Shown in pieces: positions 1 to 5,293 of a stretch of DNA of 5,293 nucleotides. The DNA lies in assembly GCA_018712225.1 (NCBI GenBank), contig DVHH01000147.1:1-5293 (forward strand). Direction: 5' to 3'. The stretch comes from Scatomorpha intestinigallinarum. GTDB taxonomy: Bacteria; Bacillota; Clostridia; Oscillospirales; Oscillospiraceae. Below the pieces are notes generated by a model. That model ran no database searches. It was not told the DNA's origin and saw only the letters and a list, made by a program, of their open reading frames with translations. The translations under genes and the position numbers were made by a program. Position 1 is the first letter of the stretch; each line of letters opens with the position of its first letter.

Positions 1-1010
1 CCGCCGCCCGGAACCTGCCCGCCTCCAACTACCCGCGCTGCCAGCTCTGCGCCGAAAACGAGGGCTACGCCGGCCGCGTCAACCACCCCGCGCGGCAGAA
101 CCACCGCATCGTGCCCATAACCATCAACAACTCCCCCTGGTTCCTGCAATACTCCCCCTATGTCTACTACAACGAGCACTGCATAGTCCTCAACAGCGTC
201 CACACGCCCATGAAGATAGACGAGCCCTGCTTCCGCAAGCTCATGGACTTCGTGCGGCAGTTCCCGCACTACTTCGTCGGCTCGAACGCGGACCTGCCCA
301 TCGTCGGCGGCTCCATCCTCGCGCACGACCATTTCCAGGGCGGGCGCTACACCTTTGCCATGGAGAAGGCCCCGGTGGAGACGCCCGTCAGCATCCGCGG
401 CTTTGAGGACGTGGAGGCCGGCATCGTGAAGTGGCCGCTTTCGGTGCTGCGCATACGCTCGGCCGAGCCCGAGCGGCTCATAAAGCTCGCGACGCACGCG
501 CTGGAGCTCTGGCGCGGCTGGACGGACGAGAGCGCCTTCATCTTCGCGGAGACGGACGGCGAGCCTCACAACACCATCACCCCCATCGCCCGCCGCCGCG
601 GCGAGGACTATGAGCTCGACCTCGTCCTGCGCAACAACATCACCACCGAGGAGCATCCCCTGGGCGTCTACCACCCCCATGCGGAGCTGCACCACATCAA
701 GAAGGAAAACATCGGCCTCATCGAGGTCATGGGCCTCGCCGTCCTGCCCTCCCGGCTCAAGGCCGAGCTGGCCGCCGTGGAGGAGGCTCTGCTCTCCGGC
801 GCGGACATGCGCGCGAATGAGCTCACCGCCTCCCACGCCGAATGGGCCGAGGGCTTTGCCAAAAACTACGCCGTCACGCCCGAAAACGTACATGAGATAG
901 TACAGCACGAGACGGGCCTCGTCTTTTCCCGCGTCCTCGAACACGCGGGCGTCTACAAGCGCACGCCCGAGGGCCGCGCGGCTTTCCTGCGCTTTGTCGA
1001 GGCGCTTTGA
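1..1010 (+). CDS. galT: UDP-glucose--hexose-1-phosphate uridylyltransferase, family 2 (5' truncated)
   Basis: The enzyme transfers UMP between UDP-glucose and galactose-1-phosphate, giving UDP-galactose and glucose-1-phosphate in the cytosolic Leloir pathway. The reading frame is open from base 3, so the GTG at 111 is internal: the 36 codons before it read as GalT (NYPRCQLC, then ENEGYAGRVNHPARQNHR). About 335 residues are visible. Family-2 enzymes of Firmicutes are typically near 500 residues, so roughly the first third lies outside the window. The active-site HxHxQ motif appears as HDHFQGG (bases 324-338). By analogy with the HPHGQ motif of E. coli GalT, the second His is the likely nucleophile. 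A CxxC pair (bases 39-50) precedes it. The downstream block with HPHAELHHIKKENIGLIEVMG is characteristic of this family. The stop is TGA at 1008-1010, followed by a strong terminator, so this is the last gene of its unit. galK or galE may lie upstream, but that is not visible. Confidence 0.95.
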   Translation, partial: AARNLPASNYPRCQLCAENEGYAGRVNHPARQNHRIVPITINNSPWFLQYSPYVYYNEHCIVLNSVHTPMKIDEPCFRKLMDFVRQFPHYFVGSNADLPIVGGSILAHDHFQGGRYTFAMEKAPVETPVSIRGFEDVEAGIVKWPLSVLRIRSAEPERLIKLATHALELWRGWTDESAFIFAETDGEPHNTITPIARRRGEDYELDLVLRNNITTEEHPLGVYHPHAELHHIKKENIGLIEVMGLAVLPSRLKAELAAVEEALLSGADMRANELTASHAEWAEGFAKNYAVTPENVHEIVQHETGLVFSRVLEHAGVYKRTPEGRAAFLRFVEAL

Positions 1011-1027
1011 GATTATTTTACAGCAAG

Positions 1028-1062
1028 GACCGGGGAGGCTCCGCCTCCCCGGTCAGTTTTTT
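1028..1062 (+). terminator. Rho-independent terminator of galT
   Basis: A perfect 12-bp GC-rich stem (1028-1039 paired with 1043-1054) closes on a 3-nt loop and is followed after two bases by six T residues (1057-1062). It starts 17 bases after the galT stop codon, so it ends the galT transcript and insulates the next gene. Confidence 0.93.
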
Positions 1063-1105
1063 ACCCCTGTTCGGCGAGAATTTACAAATTACCTCATTTT
1101 TATGC

Positions 1106-1134
1106 TTTAAGTTTCCCCGGGGATATGCTATATT
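1106..1134 (+). promoter_or_regulatory. Extended -10 sigmaA-type promoter for the membrane protein gene
   Basis: The -10 hexamer TATATT (1129-1134) is preceded by TGC, giving an extended TGn -10 element. A weak -35, TTTAAG (1106-1111), lies 17 bases upstream. The extended -10 could compensate for the poor -35. Initiation is expected near 1141, leaving a leader of about 36 nt. The stretch is AT-rich and lies between a terminator and a well-placed Shine-Dalgarno, which supports the call. Confidence 0.6.
1114..1123. promoter_or_regulatory. Palindrome in the promoter spacer, operator candidate
   Basis: TCCCCGGGGA is a perfect 10-bp palindrome lying wholly between the proposed -35 and -10 elements. 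A GC-only core inside otherwise AT-rich DNA stands out. A dimeric repressor or a MerR-type activator could bind here, but no regulator gene is visible and a chance palindrome in a GC-rich genome is possible. Confidence 0.3.
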
Positions 1135-1147
1135 GATATTTGTATCT

Positions 1148-1162
1148 TTGCGCCCGGCGCAA
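1148..1162 (+). promoter_or_regulatory. Leader hairpin just upstream of the Shine-Dalgarno
   Basis: TTGCGC-CCG-GCGCAA forms a perfect 6-bp stem with a 3-nt loop. It directly abuts the ribosome binding site of the next gene. It may keep the leader 5' end folded and the site exposed, or affect mRNA stability. No ligand-binding riboswitch architecture is visible in so short a leader. Confidence 0.4.
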
Positions 1163-1168
1163 GAGGAG
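1162..1168 (+). promoter_or_regulatory. Shine-Dalgarno selecting the TTG start at 1177
   Basis: AGAGGAG ends eight bases before TTG (1177-1179). No ATG or GTG in this frame lies at a suitable distance. The next in-frame candidates, GTG at 1210 and ATG at 1324, have no comparable site. This decides the unusual TTG start. Confidence 0.8.
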
Positions 1169-1176
1169 TTTTTGAT

Positions 1177-3741
1177 TTGACCGACAACGGAATTTCCCTT
1201 GAAGATAAAGTGAACGACGGCCTGGACGACATCTCGCTTGAGGCCATATTGGCGGAATACGGCGACTTCGGCCTGGGCGTGCCGCCCGAGGACGAGGTCG
1301 GCGCGCGCTCACGGCGCATCGTCATGGAGGCCCTGGGCGAGACCTTCGCCGGCGTGGCCGAGAGCGCGGAGGCGGATGATACTGCCGGCCTGCCCGGTGA
1401 AGACTGGGAAGAACCGCGCGAATATCAGCCCCGCCGCCAGCGCAAGGCCCGCTCCCGCCGCCGCGAGCGCGAGGAGCTGCGCGAATACCGCCCTCGCCGC
1501 CGCGAGCCGGATTACGCGCCTGAGCCGGAGTACGCCCCCATCGAGGGCGACGAGGACGTCAAGGTCTACCGCCCCGGCATGGGCAGTATGCCGGAGGGTG
1601 ACGAGGACGTCAAGGTCTACAACCTCGGGGACGTCATAGCCGAAGCGGAACGCCGCTCCGCCAACTGGAACATCCCCCGGCCAGAGGCTGAAGACGACTT
1701 CGTCTCCCAGCCTCTCTCCTACGAGTCCGAGCCGGAGCGCACGGCAGAGTCCGAGGCAGACTACGCTGAGGCCGCGGCTGAGGATCGCGGCGCGGACTAT
1801 ACCACCGACTACGCCGGGGACTATGCTGAAAGCTACTCGGAGGACTACGCCGAGGCCGGGTACAGGCCCGACGCCTATGAAAACATACGCACGGGAGGCT
1901 ACGGCAGCCCGGATGAGGACGAGGAATACGCCGCCGAGGGCGCGGAGGACATGGAGCCGCCCGAGCCGCGACACCGCTTCCGCCGCAGGAACGCCTCCGA
2001 AAAGCAGGCAGGTCCTGTGCTCGGCACACTGGCCGTCCTGGGCTACAAGCTCCGCCGCGCAATGCTGGCAGGCGAGGCCGCAACCGTGGAGGATGAGGTC
2101 GAGCTTGGGCCGGAGATGCCCGCCGACAGGGCCGCGAAATACTACGCGGCGAACGTATCCTCGCTCAAGCTGCGCTTCCGCCTTGCCCTTTTGCTCAGCG
2201 TCATCCTCTGCTGGATATCCTTCGGCCTGCCCACGGCGGGTGCGCTGGGACACGACCTCAAGACCACCTCGCTCGTCTGCCTCGCGCTGGAGCTGAGCGT
2301 AGTCATGCTGGGTCTGGACATTTTCACGAAGGGTATAATGAGTCTTGTGCGCAACAGGCCGGGGCTCTGGACGCTCGTCTCCTTCTCCTGCGTCGCCTCT
2401 GCGCTGGACGCCGTGGTGAGCTATGCCGTCGGCACGGCGGGCTGGGGCCTGCCCTTCTGCGGGGCGGCGGCGCTGTCCATGACCTTTGCCATCTGGGGCG
2501 CGCAGCTCACGGCCCGGGGGCTCAGGCTCTCCTGCAAGGCCCAGGAGCTGGCGGAGGACCCCTTCTGTGTCAGCGCCGAGACCGGAGTGCTCGACGAGGG
2601 CGCGGCACTCATCAAATTCAAACGCCCTACCACCGGCTGGCTGCGCCGCTGCGAGGAGCCGGACGCAGCTGAAAACGTCTTCTCCTCCCTCGCGCCCTGG
2701 CTCATCGCCGCCTCCCTGCTGCTCTCTGTTGCGGCCACGGCGGTCACGAAGAGCTGGACCAGCTTTTTCCGCATACTCGCGGCAATTTCCGCGAGCAGCG
2801 CGCCCTTTGCGGCCTTTTTGTCCTGCGCCCTGCCCTACGCGCTGCTCGCGCGGCGCGTGTTCCGCTCAGGCGCGGCTGTGGCCGGCTGGCCCGGCATACG
2901 CGACATCGGCCGGGCGCGCCGCCTGGTCGTGACGGACACGGACCTCTTCCCCAGCGACTCCGTCTCCATCGAGAGCATACGCATACTCGACGGCATGCAG
3001 CCGCAGAAGGTCATCTCCGCCGCAGGCAGCCTCGTCTGCGCCTCCGGCAGCGGCGTCGCGCCCTGCTTCCTGGAGCTCATGCGCAAAAACGGCTGCTCCA
3101 TGCTCCGGGTGGAGGACTTCTGCTGCCACGAGGGCGGCGGCCTCACCTCTCTCATCGAGGGCCTTGAGGTCATCTGCGGCAGCGCGGGCTTCATGCGGCT
3201 CATGGGCATAATAGTCCCGCAGAAGCTGGCCTCGCGCAGCTCCGTATTCATAGCCATGAACGGCAAGCTGACCGGCATCTTCAACCTCCACTATGAGCCC
3301 ACAGGCCCCGTGCGCGCCGCGCTGGCGAGCCTGCTGCACTCCAACCGCGACCCGCTCTTCGCCGTTCGCGACTTCCTCGTCACGCCGCTCATGCTCCGGC
3401 AGAAGTACCGCCTGCCCACGGACGGCTTCGACTTCCCGCCCTTCGCGCGGCGCTACGAGGTCTCCGGCGCGGAGCCGGGTGAGGACAGCCAGATATCCGC
3501 CCTGCTCTCCCGCGAGGGTCTCGGCTCCTTTGTCGATGTGGCGGACTGCGGCAGGAAGGCCTACATAGCCTCCGCGCTGGGCGCGGTGCTGGGCGCGGTC
3601 TGCGCCGTCGTCGGCGTCGTGCTCTTCTTCGTGCTCATCGTCACCGGCGGCGTAGGAGCGGTCACGGCGGCAAACGTCATGGCCTACCTCTTCCTCTGGC
3701 TCGCGCCCGTACTTGTCGCCTCCATCGCCTCCGCCGTCTGA
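1177..3741 (+). CDS. Membrane protein with degenerate P1B-type ATPase core and disordered Tyr-rich N-terminal region
   Basis: The 854-residue product has no recognised name. Residues 1-300 are charged and low-complexity: an acidic start with SLEAILAEYGDF (21-32), an Arg-rich patch (85-109), a nonapeptide seen twice (123-131, 140-148) and Tyr every fourth residue (208-224). No signal peptide is seen, so this part is probably cytosolic. Residues 330-854 follow P1B ATPase order: four hydrophobic segments (about 336-356, 364-390, 397-417, 425-446), a soluble loop, two more (505-523, 528-558), a soluble domain (560-795) and two final ones (799-823, 827-850). SAPFA (541-545) sits where CPC is expected. 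DTDLFP (587-592) replaces DKTGTLT. Residues 653-678 resemble the N-domain GxG/EGxxVxxG segment and 689-701 the VFVAxDGxLxG strand. The TGES, TGD and GDGxND motifs are absent and the actuator loop is only about 55 residues. ATP-driven transport is therefore unlikely; a pseudoenzyme role is inferred, with function unknown. The gene appears monocistronic. Confidence 0.85.
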   Translation: MTDNGISLEDKVNDGLDDISLEAILAEYGDFGLGVPPEDEVGARSRRIVMEALGETFAGVAESAEADDTAGLPGEDWEEPREYQPRRQRKARSRRREREELREYRPRRREPDYAPEPEYAPIEGDEDVKVYRPGMGSMPEGDEDVKVYNLGDVIAEAERRSANWNIPRPEAEDDFVSQPLSYESEPERTAESEADYAEAAAEDRGADYTTDYAGDYAESYSEDYAEAGYRPDAYENIRTGGYGSPDEDEEYAAEGAEDMEPPEPRHRFRRRNASEKQAGPVLGTLAVLGYKLRRAMLAGEAATVEDEVELGPEMPADRAAKYYAANVSSLKLRFRLALLLSVILCWISFGLPTAGALGHDLKTTSLVCLALELSVVMLGLDIFTKGIMSLVRNRPGLWTLVSFSCVASALDAVVSYAVGTAGWGLPFCGAAALSMTFAIWGAQLTARGLRLSCKAQELAEDPFCVSAETGVLDEGAALIKFKRPTTGWLRRCEEPDAAENVFSSLAPWLIAASLLLSVAATAVTKSWTSFFRILAAISASSAPFAAFLSCALPYALLARRVFRSGAAVAGWPGIRDIGRARRLVVTDTDLFPSDSVSIESIRILDGMQPQKVISAAGSLVCASGSGVAPCFLELMRKNGCSMLRVEDFCCHEGGGLTSLIEGLEVICGSAGFMRLMGIIVPQKLASRSSVFIAMNGKLTGIFNLHYEPTGPVRAALASLLHSNRDPLFAVRDFLVTPLMLRQKYRLPTDGFDFPPFARRYEVSGAEPGEDSQISALLSREGLGSFVDVADCGRKAYIASALGAVLGAVCAVVGVVLFFVLIVTGGVGAVTAANVMAYLFLWLAPVLVASIASAV
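1543..1620 (+). repeat. Duplicated EGDEDVKVY nonapeptide within the CDS
   Basis: Residues 123-131 and 140-148 of the membrane protein are identical (EGDEDVKVY), 17 residues apart. The 27-base coding copies (1543-1569 and 1594-1620) differ at one base. It is either a recent short duplication or a conserved docking motif in a disordered linker. Confidence 0.9.
1792..1851 (+). repeat. Five-unit tetrapeptide repeat with Tyr every fourth residue
   Basis: Residues 206-225 read as five consecutive units of the form x-[D/S]-Y-x (ADYT, TDYA, GDYA, ESYS, EDYA), placing Tyr at 208, 212, 216, 220 and 224. Further DY/GY/AY motifs flank it (196, 229, 234, 242, 251). The DNA units are not identical, so the pattern is conserved at protein level rather than being a fresh tandem DNA expansion. 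Confidence 0.85.
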
Positions 3742-3772
3742 GCGCGGTCTGACGTCAGGCGGGGCGGTTTTT
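3731..3772 (+). terminator. Weak terminator candidate overlapping the stop codon
   Basis: CCGCC (3731-3735) can pair with GGCGG (3763-3767), directly followed by five T residues (3768-3772). The enclosed sequence contains the palindrome CTGACGTCAG (3749-3758), able to form a small inner hairpin with an ACGT loop. The stem is short and begins before the stop codon (3739-3741), so termination may be partial. Confidence 0.4.
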
Positions 3773-3777
3773 GCCTA

Positions 3778-3806
3778 TTGCCAAGGGCCTGCAAATATTG
3801 TATAAT
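3778..3806 (+). promoter_or_regulatory. Near-consensus sigmaA promoter of the EF-G-like gene
   Basis: A -35 of TTGCCA (3778-3783, five of six matches) and a perfect -10 of TATAAT (3801-3806) are separated by the ideal 17 bases. Initiation is expected near 3812-3814, giving a leader of about 55 nt. This is the strongest promoter in the window and implies high constitutive potential. Confidence 0.88.
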
Positions 3807-3813
3807 TGATTGC

Positions 3814-3847
3814 TTTTAGTTTTGCGAAAACACTATGTTTTTAGTTT
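3814..3847 (+). promoter_or_regulatory. AT-rich leader with inverted and direct repeats
   Basis: GTTTT-GCG-AAAAC (3819-3831) is a perfect 5-bp inverted repeat, extendable to TAG..CTA arms with a two-base bulge (3817-3835). The 9-mer TTTTAGTTT occurs at 3814-3822 and again at 3839-3847, 25 bases apart. It lies just downstream of the predicted start of transcription, where an operator or an mRNA structure could act. Function is unproven. Confidence 0.35.
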
Positions 3848-3851
3848 ATAT

Positions 3852-3860
3852 AAGGAGAGG
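3852..3860 (+). promoter_or_regulatory. Shine-Dalgarno of the EF-G-like gene
   Basis: AAGGAGAGG precedes the ATG at 3869-3871. The core AAGGAG ends 11 bases before the start, slightly long but acceptable, and the purine run extends closer. It supports this ATG as the start. Confidence 0.85.
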
Positions 3861-3868
3861 ACCTACAC

Positions 3869-5293
3869 ATGAGCTATGCATCCAAGGACATCCGCAACAT
3901 CGCGCTGCTCGGACACGGCGGCAACGGCAAGACCAGCCTCGCTGAGAGCATCCTCTTTCTGACCGGCGCTACCGACAGGCTCGGCAGCTCCGCCGCGGGC
4001 AACTCCGTCTCGGACTACGACCCGGAGGAGATCCGCCGCCAGATAAGCATCTCCGCCAGCACGATGTACACTGAGTATCAGAAGACCAAGATCAACATCA
4101 TCGACACCCCGGGATACTTCGACTTCGCGGGCGAGGTCGCTCAGGCTCTGCGCGTCGCGGACATCGGCATCATCTGCGTCTCCGCCAAGGACGGCCTGAA
4201 CGTCGGCGCCGAGAAGGCCTGGAAGGCCCTTTCCGACGCGGGCCTGCCCCGCGCCATATACATCTCCAAGGTGGACGAGGAGCACGCCGACTTCTACAAG
4301 GCCTTTGAGCAGCTGCGCGAGAAGTTCGGCCCCTCGCTGAGCCCCATGTCCGCGCCCATCATGTCCGGCACCAAGGTCACCGGCCTCGTCGATATCCTGG
4401 CCCGCAAGGCCTACAAGTACGAGGGCAAGAACCGCAGCGAGATACCCATGCCCGCCGACATGGCCGACCGCGTTGAGGAGATGTACAGCGAGATAGCCGA
4501 AAACGCCGCCGGCACCAGCGAGGAGCTCATGGACAAGTACCTCGAAACCATGGAGCTCTCCGCCGAGGAGATCTACGGCGCCCTCGGCACCGGCATTGCC
4601 GACTGCGAGATAACCCCCGTCTTCTGCGGCAGCGCCGCCACCGGCCTCGGCACCGTTGTTCTGCTCGACGCCGTCAAGAACTTCTTCCCCTACCCGCGCG
4701 AGGGCGGCAAGCTCGTTGACGCCGCCGGCCCGGCCAAGGCCATCGTCTACAAGACCATCTCCGACCAGTTCGGCAAGTTCTCCCTGTTCAAGGTCATCAG
4801 CGGCAAGGTCACTCCCGATATGACCCTCGTGAACGCCCGCTCCGGCGCGCAGGAGAAGCTCGGCCACATCTACTACATGCAGGGCAAGAAGACCGTCGAG
4901 GTCCAGGAGATAGGCTGCGGCGACATCGGCGCCGTCTCCAAGCTCTCCGACACCAAGACCGGCGACACCCTCTGCGACGGCAAGGCCGTTGAGGCCGCCC
5001 CCGGCATCGAGTACGCCGTCCCCTGCTACTCCATGGCCATCGCCCCCAAGACGAAGGGCCAGGAGGACAAGGTCGCCCAGGGCCTCGCGAGGCTCGGCGA
5101 GGAGGACCGCTCCTTCACCATCACAAACAACGCCGAGACCAAGCAGATGGTCATCGCCGGCGCCGGCGACATCCAGCTCGACGTCCTCTGCAACAAGCTG
5201 AAGAACAAGTTTGGCGTCGAGGTCGAGCTCAGCCCTGCCCGCGTGCCCTACCGCGAGAAGATACGCAAGCCCCTCAAGGCTCACGGCCGCCAC
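3869..5293 (+). CDS. Elongation factor G-like translational GTPase, FusA2 type (3' truncated)
   Basis: The frame is open from ATG 3869 to the window end, giving 475 residues of a protein that is usually near 690. It is a paralogue type of EF-G, the ribosome-binding GTPase family for translocation and recycling. The P-loop GHGGNGKT spans residues 15-22, DTPG 79-82, SKVD 133-136 in place of the usual NKxD, and GSA 254-256. Switch I carries RRQISIS (56-62) where canonical EF-G has RGITI, and the sequence around it (SDYDPEE) fits the EF-G-like subgroup rather than the housekeeping fusA. Domain II spans about 288-372, domain III about 384-455 (ending GDIQLDVL, KFGVEVE), and the start of domain IV (YREKIRKPLK) is cut off. 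It has its own strong promoter and ribosome site. The role of FusA2-type proteins is not settled, so I leave the symbol blank. The large open frame on the opposite strand is a high-GC shadow. Confidence 0.93.
   Translation, partial: MSYASKDIRNIALLGHGGNGKTSLAESILFLTGATDRLGSSAAGNSVSDYDPEEIRRQISISASTMYTEYQKTKINIIDTPGYFDFAGEVAQALRVADIGIICVSAKDGLNVGAEKAWKALSDAGLPRAIYISKVDEEHADFYKAFEQLREKFGPSLSPMSAPIMSGTKVTGLVDILARKAYKYEGKNRSEIPMPADMADRVEEMYSEIAENAAGTSEELMDKYLETMELSAEEIYGALGTGIADCEITPVFCGSAATGLGTVVLLDAVKNFFPYPREGGKLVDAAGPAKAIVYKTISDQFGKFSLFKVISGKVTPDMTLVNARSGAQEKLGHIYYMQGKKTVEVQEIGCGDIGAVSKLSDTKTGDTLCDGKAVEAAPGIEYAVPCYSMAIAPKTKGQEDKVAQGLARLGEEDRSFTITNNAETKQMVIAGAGDIQLDVLCNKLKNKFGVEVELSPARVPYREKIRKPLKAHGRH

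Noticed and set aside
111..1010. GTG at 111 as the start of galT
   Set aside because: The frame is open to the left edge and the preceding 36 codons match GalT, so this is an internal valine codon.
1081..1106. TTTACA (1081-1086) as a -35 element
   Set aside because: The hexamer is good, but the only -10-like sequence near it (TATGCT at 1101) gives a 14-base spacer, too short. The 1106-1134 pair fits better.
1011..1176. Riboswitch or small RNA in the gap after galT
   Set aside because: The gap is fully accounted for by a terminator, a promoter and a leader of about 36 nt, too short for a known aptamer.
1309..2253. 314-residue minus-strand open frame opposite the membrane protein gene
   Set aside because: It is an Arg/Val/Leu/Gly-rich shadow of the acidic repetitive region, and no promoter or family resemblance was seen.
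1177..3741. Active heavy-metal exporting ATPase
   Set aside because: The topology fits, but the CPC, DKTGT, TGES, TGD and GDGxND motifs are all missing or altered, so catalysis cannot be supported.
3863..5293. 476-residue open frame on the minus strand
   Set aside because: It lies wholly opposite the clearly homologous EF-G-like gene. Its low-complexity Gly/Leu/Val/Ala/Asp composition is what the complement of GC-rich codons gives, and it has no recognisable domain.

Overview
The window is GC-rich (roughly two thirds G+C by eye) and carries three co-oriented plus-strand genes. Two are cut by the window edges, and two AT-rich intergenic gaps separate them. The control signals are of Gram-positive type: sigmaA-like promoters, strong AGGAG ribosome binding sites, a TTG start and an intrinsic terminator. 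With a family-2 GalT and a FusA2-like EF-G paralogue, this suggests a high-GC member of the Clostridia, possibly a gut Oscillospirales-type organism. That placement is inferred from gene families and style, not from a marker gene.

Layout. Bases 1-1010 hold the 3' two thirds of galT (Leloir pathway uridylyltransferase), closed by a textbook terminator at 1028-1062. A short AT-rich gap carries an extended -10 promoter with a palindrome in its spacer, then a leader hairpin and a Shine-Dalgarno that selects a TTG start at 1177. Bases 1177-3741 encode an 854-residue membrane protein. Its first ~300 residues are charged, tyrosine-rich and probably disordered. The remainder follows the layout of a P1B-type (heavy-metal) P-type ATPase but has lost nearly all catalytic motifs. 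A second AT-rich gap holds a weak terminator candidate, a near-consensus promoter (TTGCCA-17-TATAAT) and an AT-rich leader with inverted and direct repeats. Bases 3869-5293 encode the first 475 residues of an EF-G-like translational GTPase, cut off at the start of domain IV.

How the genes relate. Each appears to be its own transcription unit, so no shared pathway is implied. The most unusual item is the central gene: an apparent P-type ATPase pseudoenzyme fused to a disordered head with a strict four-residue tyrosine periodicity and a duplicated nonapeptide. No mobile element, CRISPR array, tRNA or rRNA was seen.
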